Origin: Thermomonas sp. HDW16
GTDB taxonomy: Bacteria > Pseudomonadota > Gammaproteobacteria > Xanthomonadales > Xanthomonadaceae
Direction of reading: 5' to 3'
Assembly: GCF_011302915.1 (NCBI RefSeq)
Contig: NZ_CP049872.1
Coordinates: 682,001 to 746,000, forward strand
DNA length: 64,000 bases
The position numbers and the translations under genes are program-made. The first letter of the stretch is position 1, and each line of letters opens with the position of its first letter. The notes under the pieces were generated by a model. It searched no databases, was not told where the DNA came from, and saw nothing but the letters and a program-made list of their open reading frames with translations. Shown here piece after piece: positions 55,610 through 64,000 of the stretch.

Positions 55610-56317
55610 ATGATCATCGAACGCCCCGCCGCAGCACGTGGCACCGTCGACCTGGGGTGGCTGCGCAGCAAGCACAGCTTCTCCTTCGGCCATTACCACG
55701 ACCCGGCGTGGATGGGCTTCGGCCCGCTGCGGGTGATCAATGACGATACCGTCGCCCCGGGCGGCGGTTTCGCCCCGCACCGCCACGCCAACATGGAAAT
55801 CCTCAGCGTGGTGCTGGACGGCGCGTTGGCGCACCGCGACAGCACGGGCACCGATGGCGTGATCCGCGCCGGCGAAGTGCAGTGGATGAGCGCAGGACAC
55901 GGCATCGAACACAGCGAATACAACGGTTCGGATGCGCAGCCGGTGCATTTCCTGCAGATATGGATACAGCCGGATCGGCTCAACGCGCAGCCCGCTTACG
56001 CGCAGCAGTACTTCGATCCCGAAGCACGCTGCGCCCGCTGGGCGGCCCTTGTGTCGTCCGATGGTGCGGACGGCTCGATCGCGATCCGCCAGCAGGCCAC
56101 GTTGCGGGCGACTCGCCTGCAGCCGGGCGATGCGGTGGCCGCCGTGCTGGATCCGGCGCGCAAGTACTGGTTGCATGTCGCTACCGGTGAAGTCGCGGTT
56201 GGCGAGCGCGTACTGGTGGCCGGCGATGCGCTCGGTTTCGACGACGAGGGCGGTGAGATCGCCCTGCGCGGCATTGCCGACGCCAGCGACGTCTTGCTGT
56301 TCGACCTGCCGGCCTGA
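55610..56317 (+). CDS. Pirin-family protein (YhhW-like bicupin)
   Basis: 235 residues. The N-terminal cupin has metal ligands in GFAPHRHANMEIL (two His) and AGHGIEHSE (His, Glu), plus FGPLRVINDD. YhhW-type pirins can act as quercetin 2,3-dioxygenases; the natural substrate is unknown. Start ATG follows GTGAGCCACGC, eight bases after YceI. Confidence 0.9.
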   Translation: MIIERPAAARGTVDLGWLRSKHSFSFGHYHDPAWMGFGPLRVINDDTVAPGGGFAPHRHANMEILSVVLDGALAHRDSTGTDGVIRAGEVQWMSAGHGIEHSEYNGSDAQPVHFLQIWIQPDRLNAQPAYAQQYFDPEARCARWAALVSSDGADGSIAIRQQATLRATRLQPGDAVAAVLDPARKYWLHVATGEVAVGERVLVAGDALGFDDEGGEIALRGIADASDVLLFDLPA

Positions 56318-56367
56318 CGCGCCGCGCTGCTAAACTGGCGCGGTTCCCGCAACCGCGTCGCATCGCC

Positions 56368-56571
56368 ATGGCTGAGTCCGTCCACACCGCTTCGTCGCCC
56401 GCCAATGCCCAGCTGGAGTACCAGGTGCATCGCACCGACCTGCCGCTGTGCTGTCCGCAGCCGTCGATGGCGCTGTGGAACTCGCATCCGCGCGTGTACC
56501 TGGCGATCGAGGCCGACGGCGGGCGCAGCGAATGCCCGTACTGCAGCGCCGTATACGTGCTGGTGGACTGA
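56368..56571 (+). CDS. Small CHCC-type zinc-finger protein
   Basis: 67 residues. The zf-CHCC module: LCCPQPSMALWNSHPRVYLAI then CPYC and YVLVD (ligands Cys, His, Cys, Cys). Similar to the C-terminal domain of mitochondrial complex I subunit NDUFS6. In bacteria it is often next to LPS or branched-chain aminotransferase genes; its function is unknown. The GT4 gene starts 12 bases later. Confidence 0.85.
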   Translation: MAESVHTASSPANAQLEYQVHRTDLPLCCPQPSMALWNSHPRVYLAIEADGGRSECPYCSAVYVLVD

Positions 56572-56583
56572 CGCAGCGCGTCG

Positions 56584-57693
56584 ATGCGCCGCCTGACCGT
56601 GGTGCAATTGCTGCCGGCGCTTTCGTCCGGCGGCGTTGAACGTTCCACCCTTGAGATCGCCGACGCGCTGGTACGCGCTGGTCATCGCGCGATCGTGGTG
56701 TCCGCCGGCGGCCGCCTGCTGCCGCAGCTCGAAGCGCTGGGCGCTGAGCATGTGACGCTCGATATCGGGCGCAAGTCGCTTGTCACTTTTCGCCACGTGC
56801 CGGCGCTGCGCAAACTGTTTCGTGATGTCGATGCCGACATCGTCCACGCGCGCTCGCGATTGCCTGCATGGCTTGCCTGGTTCGCGTTGCGCGGGAGCGC
56901 GCGTGCGCCGCATTTCGTCACCACCGCGCACGGCTTGAATTCACCTTCACGCTATAGCGCGATCATGGTTCGTGGCGAACGCGTGGTCTGTGTCTCGCAA
57001 ACGGTGCGCGAGTATCTGTTGCGGCACTATCCGCGGACAGATCCGGGACGATTGGTGGTCATTCCGCGCGGCATCGATCCCGATGCGTTTCCGCATGCGC
57101 CGATGCCGGATCCGCAGGCACGCGCACGGGTCGTTGCACTGCATCCGCAACTGAGTGGCACTGGCCCGTTGTTGCTGTTGCCCGGTCGTGGCACGCGGCT
57201 GAAGGGCCATGCCGATGCCATCGGCTTGCTCGCCAGCCTGCGCGCGGCGGGCATGGATGCGCGGTTGTGGATGCCGGGTGCGCGGCAGGATGGGCGCGAG
57301 GCATATTTGGCTGAACTGGATGAGATGGCGCGCGATGCAGGCGTCGAGGATGCGCTGGCGATGACCGGAGCGACCGCAGCGATTGCCGAGGCGTATGCCG
57401 CAAGTGACCTGGTACTGCAGCTTTCGCGCAAGCCGGAGTCGTTCGGGCGCACCGTGATCGAGGCGCTGTCGGTCGGGCGGCCGGTCTTGGGGTGGGCTCA
57501 CGGTGGTGTTGGTGAATTGCTGGCGGAGCTGCAGCCGCAAGGCGCGGTACCGCCCTTCGACACCACGGCATTGGCATCCGCTGCGCGTTCGGTGCTCGCG
57601 CAGCCGCCGGCAGCCGTTACGATGCGGTCTTATCGATTGCAGGCGATGCAGGAGGCAACCTTGGTGCTGTACCGATCGCTGGTGGAGGCATGA
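56584..57693 (+). CDS. Glycosyltransferase family 4 (LPS/polysaccharide)
   Basis: 369 residues, GT-B fold. N-terminal LLPALSSGGVERSTLEIADAL is the acceptor-side nucleotide-sugar protein start; donor-side blocks are VCVSQTVREYL, VIPRGIDP, LLPGRGTRLKGH, and the ExE-like KPESFGRTVIEALSVGRPVLG. It transfers an unidentified sugar, probably to the LPS core. Its stop overlaps the ligase gene start by 4 bases. Confidence 0.88.
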   Translation: MRRLTVVQLLPALSSGGVERSTLEIADALVRAGHRAIVVSAGGRLLPQLEALGAEHVTLDIGRKSLVTFRHVPALRKLFRDVDADIVHARSRLPAWLAWFALRGSARAPHFVTTAHGLNSPSRYSAIMVRGERVVCVSQTVREYLLRHYPRTDPGRLVVIPRGIDPDAFPHAPMPDPQARARVVALHPQLSGTGPLLLLPGRGTRLKGHADAIGLLASLRAAGMDARLWMPGARQDGREAYLAELDEMARDAGVEDALAMTGATAAIAEAYAASDLVLQLSRKPESFGRTVIEALSVGRPVLGWAHGGVGELLAELQPQGAVPPFDTTALASAARSVLAQPPAAVTMRSYRLQAMQEATLVLYRSLVEA

Positions 57694-58982
57694 GCGCGAC
57701 ACAGGCCGCGCCCGGTTGGCGCTGGGCGCCGGCGTGGGTGCTGGTGTTCGTCGCGTTGTGGCCCGCACCCGGGTACGCTGAGGCCGTGTTGGTGCTTGGG
57801 GCGATCGCCGGCATCGTGCGCTTGTTGCTGTCGCGTTTCCGCGGAGGCACAGCCTTGCTCAGCGGACCGGCTTGGGCGCTGACCTCGGTATTGTTCTTCG
57901 CCTATTGGCTGCCCGAGGCGATCTCCGCCATCGATGCCGCGGATCGTACGCGTGCTTTGCGCGAAGCGGCTGTCGATCTTCGCTACCTGCCGTTCCTGTG
58001 GGTCGTGGCCTCCGCAGTGGCCAGCGAGTATGGGCGCCGTCGCACCTTCAACGGACTGGCGGCAATCGTCGGCATCTGGACACTGGATGCCCTGATCCAG
58101 GCGATGACCGGCACCAGTCCGTTGTTCTGGGGCATCGATGGCATCAAGCAGGCGATCAGCGGGCACGGCATGTGCACGGCGTCGGAAGTCGCTGCGCTGG
58201 ATCGCCTCAGTGGCATGCTCGGGCCGTGCAATCTCAAGCTGGGGATCGTGCTGGCCAGCCTGTCGCCGTTCGCGCTGGATGCCGCAAGCCGTCGCTTCGG
58301 CCGCCTCGGCTGGCTGTTGGCGGCCTCAGCGATCGGCCTGGTCATCCTGCTGGCCGGCGCACGCGCGTCATGGCTGACCTACGGGCTGGTGCTCGCGTGG
58401 ACTGGCTGGCGGTTACTGGGTTGGAAGCGGCTGCTGGCGGTATTTGGTCTCGGTGCCGCGCTGTTGTTGGCAGCGGCATTGGTTTCGCCGCCGGTCGCCG
58501 AACGCCTGCACCGCAGCACGGCGGCTTTGACGGGTAACGCCGAAGGCGTGGATCACGCGCTTTCCGGCCGAAGCCGAATCTGGTCGGCTGCGTTGTGCAT
58601 GGCGCGCACGCATCCGGTGAATGGTGTTGGTGCGCGTGGTTTTCGGGAAGCGTTCCCGGCATGCGATGCGGGTGCCGGTGCGCAGGCAGCCTGGGGCACT
58701 GGGCCAGCATTGCATGCGCACCAGATCGTGCTGGAAGTGCTGAGCGAAACCGGCGGCATCGGTCTGCTGTTGTGGTTGGCCGGTGCGGCGATGGCGTGGC
58801 GTGCTTGGCGCTATGCCGACACGGCGGCGCGCGAACGTGCACGTCCGGCGATGATGGCGCTGGCGGTCACGATTTTCCCGTTCAACACGCACCTGGCCGC
58901 GTACTCCACGTTCTGGGGCGGTGTATTGCTGCTGCTCGCGGCCCTGTACGCCGGCAGCCTGTTGGCGCGTGAGCCGGGATGA
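57690..58982 (+). CDS. O-antigen ligase/polymerase-family membrane protein
   Basis: 430 residues with about eleven membrane helices. The Wzy_C/WaaL features are ARASWLTYGLVLAW, a periplasmic loop with HPVNGVGARGFREAF, and the conserved HAHQIVLEVLSETGGIGLLL. It attaches O-antigen to lipid A–core, or polymerises glycan, on the periplasmic side. It overlaps GT4 upstream and GT2 downstream by 4 bases each, so three genes are co-translated. Confidence 0.85.
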   Translation: MSATQAAPGWRWAPAWVLVFVALWPAPGYAEAVLVLGAIAGIVRLLLSRFRGGTALLSGPAWALTSVLFFAYWLPEAISAIDAADRTRALREAAVDLRYLPFLWVVASAVASEYGRRRTFNGLAAIVGIWTLDALIQAMTGTSPLFWGIDGIKQAISGHGMCTASEVAALDRLSGMLGPCNLKLGIVLASLSPFALDAASRRFGRLGWLLAASAIGLVILLAGARASWLTYGLVLAWTGWRLLGWKRLLAVFGLGAALLLAAALVSPPVAERLHRSTAALTGNAEGVDHALSGRSRIWSAALCMARTHPVNGVGARGFREAFPACDAGAGAQAAWGTGPALHAHQIVLEVLSETGGIGLLLWLAGAAMAWRAWRYADTAARERARPAMMALAVTIFPFNTHLAAYSTFWGGVLLLLAALYAGSLLAREPG

Positions 58983-59737
58983 CGCTTCGGCTTTCCGGCG
59001 TGGTGACTACGCTGAACAACGCGGCGACGTTGGAGGCATGCCTGTCCAGCTTGGCGTTCTGCGACGACCGAGTAGTACTGGATTCCGGATCAACCGACGC
59101 TACCCTCGATATCGCGCGCAGGTACGGCGCGCGCATCGAAACACAGGCGTTTGCCGGTTATGGGCCGCAGAAGCAGGCGGCCATCGAGTTGGCGTATGGC
59201 GAATGGATTCTGTTGCTGGATGCCGATGAGCATTTGTCGGATCACGGTCGGGACATGATCGAACGCGAACTCGCAGCGCCACTCGCGGACGGCTATCGGC
59301 TACCCCGCCAGGAGTGGTTGTTCTGGCGTTGGCCGCACGCAGGCACGCGCGCGAACTGGCAGCTGCGGCTGTTTCGCAAGGCGCACGGGCGGATGAACAT
59401 GGTGCCGGTGCATGCGGCGCCGGAAGTCGAGGGTCGCGTGCTGGACCTGGACGCACCATTTCGTCATTACGGCGAGCCGCACCTCGCTGACCGCGTCGAC
59501 AAGGTCAACCGCTATTCCACTGGGCTGGTCGAGCACAAACGCGGCAAGCGTCCGTGTTTTATCGGGATGCGCCTGCTGTTCTATCCGGCGGTCGCGTTCC
59601 TCAAGCTCTACTTCGGCAAGCGCTACTTCCTCAATGGCTGGGCCGGGTTCTTCGCGGCGAAAACGCAGTCGTTCTATGCCTTCCTCAAGTACGCGAAGGT
59701 GTTGGAAGCGCAGCGTCAGGGCGCTTTGCACGAATAG
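58979..59737 (+). CDS. Glycosyltransferase family 2, WaaE/KdtX-like
   Basis: 252 residues. GT-A fold with VLDSGSTDATLDIARRYGA, DADEHLSD (DxD) and LPRQEWLFWRWPHAG; C-terminal PCFIGMRLLFYPAVAFLKLYF is a membrane-contacting helix seen in the lipopolysaccharide β-1,4-glucosyltransferases. It likely extends the LPS inner core. ATGA overlap with the ligase gene. Its 3' end overlaps the convergent acyltransferase gene by 22 bases. Confidence 0.88.
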   Translation: MTLRLSGVVTTLNNAATLEACLSSLAFCDDRVVLDSGSTDATLDIARRYGARIETQAFAGYGPQKQAAIELAYGEWILLLDADEHLSDHGRDMIERELAAPLADGYRLPRQEWLFWRWPHAGTRANWQLRLFRKAHGRMNMVPVHAAPEVEGRVLDLDAPFRHYGEPHLADRVDKVNRYSTGLVEHKRGKRPCFIGMRLLFYPAVAFLKLYFGKRYFLNGWAGFFAAKTQSFYAFLKYAKVLEAQRQGALHE

Positions 59738-60648
59738 CGCGGCGGCGCACCTCCGGGCTGCCGCTTGAAGCGCCGGTGCAGCCACAGGTATTGCGTGGGC
59801 GCCTCGCGCACCATCGACTCGATCGCGGCGTTGACGGCGGTGGTATCGACCACGGCATCGTCGGTGGGGAATGGCGCCAATGGTTCGGCGATGCGCAGCA
59901 CGTAGCGGTCGTTCTCGCGGCGATGGAAGAAAGGCACTACCGCGCAGCCGGTCAGGCGCGCGAACTGGTGGGTGGCGGTGATGGTGGCCGCGGGGATACC
60001 GAAGAACGGTGCGAACACGGTGTCCTTGCCGCGCATGTCCTGGTCCGGTGCATACCACAGCAGTCCGCCGCGCTTGAGGTGGCGGATCGCCGCACGGGTA
60101 TCGCCATTGCCGAACATCGCGCTGGCATAGCGCAAGCGGCCACGCAGCACCGCCCATTCCATCACCGGGCTGCGGTGCTTCCGGTACATGCCGGCTAGCG
60201 GCACATGGTCGCAGATCAGGCGACCACACATCTCCAGCGTCATGAAATGTCCCGAGACCAATAGCACCCCGCGGCCTTCGGCCTGCAAGCGCTTCAGGAT
60301 GTCGAGGCCCTCGATGGTCGCGGTACTCCGCATCGGCGCGGCATCGCCCCACCAGGCACGGGCGAATTCGAACAGGCCGATGCCGACATCACGGAAGTTC
60401 TCGCGCAGCAACTGCCCGCGTTGTGCTTCGTCCAATTCCGGCAGGCACAGCGCGAGGTTGGTGCGCGCGGCCTCGCGACGACGGCGCGACAGTCGCAAGG
60501 CGAGCCAGCCGACGCCCGCGCCCAGCTTGCGCTGCACCGACCATGGCAGGCGCGCCAGGCCCATGCAGACGGCCAGCCCGAACCACACCGGCCAGTGGCG
60601 AGGGCCAAGGGGTGGGTTGGGGAGCTCGGGTGCTGTGCTTGCGGGCAT
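59716..60648 (-). CDS. Lipid A acyltransferase (LpxL/HtrB-type)
   Basis: 310 residues. The HTRB signature is SGHFMTLE (catalytic H-x4-E), with GMYRKHRSPVMEW and DQDMRGKDTVFAPFFG. One N-terminal helix (about 20–36) holds it at the inner membrane, where it transfers a secondary acyl chain to Kdo2-lipid A (or another intermediate). The C-terminus ends PPRYSCKAP and its coding end overlaps the GT2 gene. LpxL versus LpxM cannot be decided. Confidence 0.9.
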   Translation of the reverse strand: MPASTAPELPNPPLGPRHWPVWFGLAVCMGLARLPWSVQRKLGAGVGWLALRLSRRRREAARTNLALCLPELDEAQRGQLLRENFRDVGIGLFEFARAWWGDAAPMRSTATIEGLDILKRLQAEGRGVLLVSGHFMTLEMCGRLICDHVPLAGMYRKHRSPVMEWAVLRGRLRYASAMFGNGDTRAAIRHLKRGGLLWYAPDQDMRGKDTVFAPFFGIPAATITATHQFARLTGCAVVPFFHRRENDRYVLRIAEPLAPFPTDDAVVDTTAVNAAIESMVREAPTQYLWLHRRFKRQPGGAPPRYSCKAP

Positions 60649-60692
60649 GTTTCCGATTCTACCTAGCCCCGCCGCTTCGCTATGCTGTACCG

Positions 60693-61985
60693 ATGCGGGC
60701 CGACCTCACCGAGCGCGTGCTGCGCGGCCTGTATTCCGCCGCCCTGTACATCCTTGCGCCGATCACCCTTTACCACCTGATTTGGCGCGGGTTTCGCCAG
60801 CGTGCCTATTTCCAGCGCTGGGGCGAGCGCTATGCAAGCTACCCGACCATCGCCGTCGAGACGCCGTTGTGGTTGCACGCGGTTTCGGTGGGAGAGGTCA
60901 ACGCCGCCGCGCCGCTGGTCACGCGCCTGCTGCAGGACCATCCCGGATTGCGATTGGTTGTCACCACCATCACGCCCACCGGCTCCGAGCGCGTGCAGGC
61001 CCTGTGGGGCGACGCGGTGGTGCATGTCTATCTGCCCTACGACTTGCCCGGCGCAGTGGCGCGGTTCCTCGATCAGTTCAAGCCGAAGCTGGCGCTGATC
61101 GTGGAAACGGAGTTGTGGCCGAACCTGCTGTTCGCCTGCCGTGATCGCGGGATTCCTGCCTATATCCTCAATGCGCGGCTGTCGGCGCGTTCGCTGCGTG
61201 GGTATCGCGTACTCGGCCCGTTGATCAGGCGCGCCCTGCGCGGCGTGTCGCTGATCGCGGCGCAATCGGAGGACGACGGCAAGCGCTTCATCAAGCTCGG
61301 TGCGCAGCCGCAGCGGGTGAAGGTGATCGGCAACTTGAAGTTCGACACCTTGCCGGTGGACGACACGGATTTCGTGCGCGAACTCCGCCACCATCGTGGC
61401 ATCGGCACGGTCTGGATTGCCGCGAGTACGCACGAAGACGAGGAAGTCGCCGTGCTGGAAGCGCATCGCATGGTGTTGCAGGCGCACCCGGATGCGCTGT
61501 TGCTTTGGGCGCCACGCCACCCGGAACGTTTCCGTGCGGTCGCGCAACGTGCGGCGGAGGTCGGTTTCATGGTCGCCACGCGCAGTGAACAGCGCTGGCC
61601 GCGGCCTGGGACGCAGGTATTCGTGGTCGATACGTTGGGTGAGCTGGTGAAGTTCTACGCCTGCGCGAAGATCGCCTTCGTCGGCGGCAGCCTGCAGGCG
61701 ATCGGCGGGCACAACCTGCTGGAACCGGCAGCCACCGGCACTGCGATCCTCAGTGGCCCGCACCTGCACAACTTCGCCGACATCGCGAAGCGCCTGCTTG
61801 AAGCGGATGCCATGCGCATCGTCGAGGACGCGCCCGCGCTTGCGGCGGCATTGCTGGAGTTGTTCACCGATGAGGACGTGCGCGAACGCATGGCAGCGAG
61901 TGCGCAACAGCTGCTGTTGGCGGGGCGGGGTGCGCTGGAGCGCACCATGGCCTTGATCGAACCCGCGTTGCCACGGGGTGATTGA
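60693..61985 (+). CDS. waaA: Kdo transferase
   Basis: 430 residues, GT30. A membrane anchor (about 12–28) is followed by WLHAVSVGEVNAAAPL (with the catalytic Glu), VVTTITPTGSERVQAL, ETELWPNLLFACRDRGIPA, and the donor-side FVGGSLQAIGGHNLLEPAATG. It adds Kdo residues from CMP-Kdo to lipid IVA. The start ATG is chosen at 60693; upstream reading is not family-like. Its stop is 5 bases from the convergent tolC stop. Divergent from the lipid A acyltransferase by 44 bases, so lipid A acylation and Kdo transfer are neighbours. Confidence 0.94.
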   Translation: MRADLTERVLRGLYSAALYILAPITLYHLIWRGFRQRAYFQRWGERYASYPTIAVETPLWLHAVSVGEVNAAAPLVTRLLQDHPGLRLVVTTITPTGSERVQALWGDAVVHVYLPYDLPGAVARFLDQFKPKLALIVETELWPNLLFACRDRGIPAYILNARLSARSLRGYRVLGPLIRRALRGVSLIAAQSEDDGKRFIKLGAQPQRVKVIGNLKFDTLPVDDTDFVRELRHHRGIGTVWIAASTHEDEEVAVLEAHRMVLQAHPDALLLWAPRHPERFRAVAQRAAEVGFMVATRSEQRWPRPGTQVFVVDTLGELVKFYACAKIAFVGGSLQAIGGHNLLEPAATGTAILSGPHLHNFADIAKRLLEADAMRIVEDAPALAAALLELFTDEDVRERMAASAQQLLLAGRGALERTMALIEPALPRGD

Positions 61986-61990
61986 TCCAA

Positions 61991-63322
61991 TCAGGGTGCG
62001 GTGGTCGCCGCCGCAACCGATTCGTCGGTGGTGAGCAGGCGGTTCACGTCCTCGACATCGGACACTTCCAGCGTACCGGCGGCCTGCTCCAGCAGCAGGC
62101 GGCTCTGCAGGAAGTTGTACTTGGCCTGCGAATAGGCCTGTTGCGCGGCGAACAGGGTGCGCTGGTTCACCAGCACGTCGAGCACGGTGCGGGTACCGAC
62201 TTCCAAGCCCACCTGCGAGGCCTCGTAGGCGCTCTGCGCGGAGATCACCGCCAAGCGGCGTGCTTCCACTTCGCTGATGCCGGCGACCAGCGCCTGATAG
62301 GCATTGCGGGTGCTGCGTTCGATGGAGCGGCGTGTCTGCTCCAGTGCGTCGGCGGTGGCATCACGCTGGGCCAGCGAGCTGCGCACACCGGACTGGGTGG
62401 CGAAGCCGGAGAAAATTGGAATGCTCAGGGTCAGGCCGACATTGGTGGTGGCCTTGTTACTGCCACTGAATTCCGGGTTTCCGTACAGGCCCGGGATCGC
62501 CCGACCATAGGAGGCGCCAAGGCCGAGGGTCGGGTAGTGGCCGGAACGTGCCGTGGCAACGTTCGCCTCGGCGGCTTCCAGATCCGCAGCCTGCGCCTTG
62601 AGCGAGGGATTCTCGGACAATGCGGTGGCTACCCAGCCATTGACATCGCGCGACTCCGGCAGCGACGGCTTGAAGTCGTCCGGCAGGCCCTTGAGGTTGC
62701 CGACCGGGGTGCCGGTGATTTCGACCAGTGCCTGGTAGGCATCTTGCACCGCGTTGCGGGCGAGGATGGTGTTGGCGCGCGCGGCATCGTATTGGGCGCG
62801 TGCCTCGTGTACGTCGGTGATCGGCGCCAAGCCGACCTCCAGGCGCTTGGAGGCGAAATCGAACTGTTTCTGCAGCGCGGTTTCCGCGGCTTCGGCGGCG
62901 GACAGCGTCTCCAGCTGCACCAGCACGTTGAAGTAGGCGGCCGACGTGCGGGTGATCAGGCTATGGCCTGCGGCATCCAGGTCGAAGCCGCCGGCGCGAT
63001 CCTGCGCCTTGGCAGCGCGCAGCGCGGTGTAGTTGCCGTAATCGAACAACGATTGCTGGGCGCTGACGCCCCACGAGCCGGTGCGACGCGCATCGCCCGG
63101 GGTGCCGATGCGGTCGAAGCCGACCGAACCGTTCACCTGCGGCAACAGCGCGGCGCGTGCCTGCACCGGACGTTCGGCGGCGATCGCGCGGCTGGATTCC
63201 GCTGCGGCGTACTGCGGGTCGCTGCTGCGCGCATTGTTGTAGCTCTGCAGCAAGTCGTCGGCCTGCGCTGCGGCAGGCAGCAGGGCAATGGCAAGGGCGA
63301 AGGCGAGCGGGCGACGCAGCAT
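61991..63322 (-). CDS. tolC: TolC-family outer membrane channel protein
   Basis: 443 residues with signal peptide (MLRRPLAFALAIALLPAAAQA). Two tandem OEP repeats, each with long α-hairpins, are seen: SLFDYGNYTALRAAKAQ and TLSIPIFSGFATQSGVRSS. The channel bridges the outer membrane and periplasm for efflux pumps and type I secretion. It could serve the RND adaptor/permease at 2.4–6.9 kb, which lacks a channel gene of its own (inference). It follows pcm on the same strand by 37 bases. Confidence 0.92.
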   Translation of the reverse strand: MLRRPLAFALAIALLPAAAQADDLLQSYNNARSSDPQYAAAESSRAIAAERPVQARAALLPQVNGSVGFDRIGTPGDARRTGSWGVSAQQSLFDYGNYTALRAAKAQDRAGGFDLDAAGHSLITRTSAAYFNVLVQLETLSAAEAAETALQKQFDFASKRLEVGLAPITDVHEARAQYDAARANTILARNAVQDAYQALVEITGTPVGNLKGLPDDFKPSLPESRDVNGWVATALSENPSLKAQAADLEAAEANVATARSGHYPTLGLGASYGRAIPGLYGNPEFSGSNKATTNVGLTLSIPIFSGFATQSGVRSSLAQRDATADALEQTRRSIERSTRNAYQALVAGISEVEARRLAVISAQSAYEASQVGLEVGTRTVLDVLVNQRTLFAAQQAYSQAKYNFLQSRLLLEQAAGTLEVSDVEDVNRLLTTDESVAAATTAP

Positions 63323-63359
63323 GGGGGATCCTTTGGCGCGAGAGTGTCGTGAGGGATGC

Positions 63360-64000
63360 TTAGAGGGTGAATTCAGGCTGCGGCGCGGTGCCGGCCAGAT
63401 ACGGCAAGTCGGTTTCGAACAACGATTCGGTGCGCGATCCGTTGACATCGCGATGCACCAGGGTGGCTTCCATCGCCGGCGAACGGCCCTGCACCACGAA
63501 CAGGCGGCCGCCCGGCGTCAACCATTCCAGGAAGCGAAGCGGCAGTGTTTCCACCGCGGCGTTGACGCAGATCGCATCGAACTGCTGCGTGTTGTCCCAG
63601 GACAATGCATCAACGGTTTCGATGCGCACATTGCCGATGCCCTGCGCGGCAAGGCGTGCGCGGGCGGCCTCGGCCAGGTCGGCGCGGCGCTCGATGCTCA
63701 CCACTTCCCGCGCCAGGCGCGCCAGGCAGGCGGTCAGGTAGCCGCTGCCGGTACCGATTTCCAGCACGCTTTCCTCGGCCTGCGGCAGCAGCGCCTGCAA
63801 GGCGCGGCCTTCCAGCACGGGTTTCATCATCGATACGCCATCGCCCAGCGGCAGCGCGGTATCGGCATAGGCCATCGCGCGCAGCGCCTCGGGCACGAAG
63901 GCTTCGCGCGGCAGCGTGCCGATGGTCTCCAGCACGCGCGCATCCAGCACGTCCCAGGGACGCACCTGCTGTTCCACCATGTTTTCGCGTGCCTTGGTGT
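63360..64000 (-). CDS. pcm: Protein-L-isoaspartate O-methyltransferase-like protein (partial, runs off right edge)
   Basis: At least 213 codons; the reading frame is open to the window edge (the bases 63981–64000 encode TKAREN before the first visible Met), so the real start is outside. SAM-binding motif VLEIGTGSGYLTACLARLA, MVEQQVRPWDVLDARVLE near the start and PLGDGVSMMKPVLEGRALQ define the PCMT family. These enzymes repair isoaspartyl residues in proteins; this shorter subgroup (about 220 residues, upstream of tolC) is seen across Xanthomonads and may have a different substrate. Confidence 0.88.
   Translation of the reverse strand, partial: TKARENMVEQQVRPWDVLDARVLETIGTLPREAFVPEALRAMAYADTALPLGDGVSMMKPVLEGRALQALLPQAEESVLEIGTGSGYLTACLARLAREVVSIERRADLAEAARARLAAQGIGNVRIETVDALSWDNTQQFDAICVNAAVETLPLRFLEWLTPGGRLFVVQGRSPAMEATLVHRDVNGSRTESLFETDLPYLAGTAPQPEFTL

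Overview
The window is a contiguous, gene-dense, high-GC bacterial chromosome segment. Its gene content and order point to the Xanthomonadaceae/Lysobacteraceae (Lysobacter, Luteimonas or Thermomonas type). The pointers are the blocks waaA–tolC–pcm, prmA–DUF3426–fis–purH–purD and accC/accB/aroQ/tlpA/dsbD/cutA next to groESL, the LplT–PlsC fusion without an Aas synthetase, stand-alone TfoX_C, and a GroEL with a GGM-rich tail. The genus is inference. No rRNA, CRISPR array, integrase or transposase gene was seen, and no gene-free stretch exceeds 300 bases.

Layout. 1–2.3 kb: TfoX_C (cut by the edge), free-Met-sulfoxide reductase, a TMEM175-like channel and bioD. 2.4–6.9 kb: an RND efflux permease and adaptor. 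7.1–9.7 kb: phasin, rppH, tRNA-Met(CAT) with its own promoter and terminator, queD, and an iron-storage pair bfd–bfr with a Fur-box-like site. 9.7–13.8 kb: a hybrid sensor kinase (HK–REC–Hpt) translationally coupled to a REC–GGDEF–EAL protein whose catalytic motifs are lost. 13.8–19.4 kb: membrane proteins, erpA–nudC, an AmpE-like gene and LplT–PlsC.

19.5–24.2 kb is the most accessory-looking region. A type IIL (MmeI-family) restriction–modification enzyme is followed on the same strand, with very short spacings, by a membrane-anchored NERD nuclease-like protein, a 32-residue ORF and a TIR protein with an unassigned C-terminal domain. I read this as a candidate anti-phage operon. The recognition-domain part of the MmeI-like gene has clearly lower GC than the rest, as expected if specificity was exchanged by recombination.

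24.3–32.2 kb: DUF2200, a cold-shock–DUF1294 fusion, an RluA-like pseudouridine synthase whose only usable start codon lies in a repeat arm, a Doc/AbrB toxin–antitoxin pair, a DODA-type dioxygenase, and ybbAP divergent from tesA. 32.2–44.6 kb, almost all on the minus strand: purine synthesis (purD, purH), Fis, ribosomal-protein methylation (prmA), fatty-acid initiation (accB/accC), aroQ, and thiol redox (dsbD with a doubled N-terminal domain, plus a TlpA-like thioredoxin). 44.7–46.8 kb: groESL behind a near-perfect heat-shock promoter. 46.9–53.2 kb: two FAD oxidoreductases, a 90-base palindrome and glnE. 53.3–64 kb: ELM1-type protein, RutE-like reductase, YceI, pirin, CHCC zinc finger, then envelope genes (GT4, O-antigen ligase, GT2, LpxL-type acyltransferase, waaA), tolC and pcm (cut by the right edge).

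A small dispersed repeat family (core GGGGTCGGAGTGAAGTTTC and variants) occurs at three places: 2.3, 25.3 and 53.3 kb. Two copies are paired inverted arms like a REPIN; the third is a single arm.
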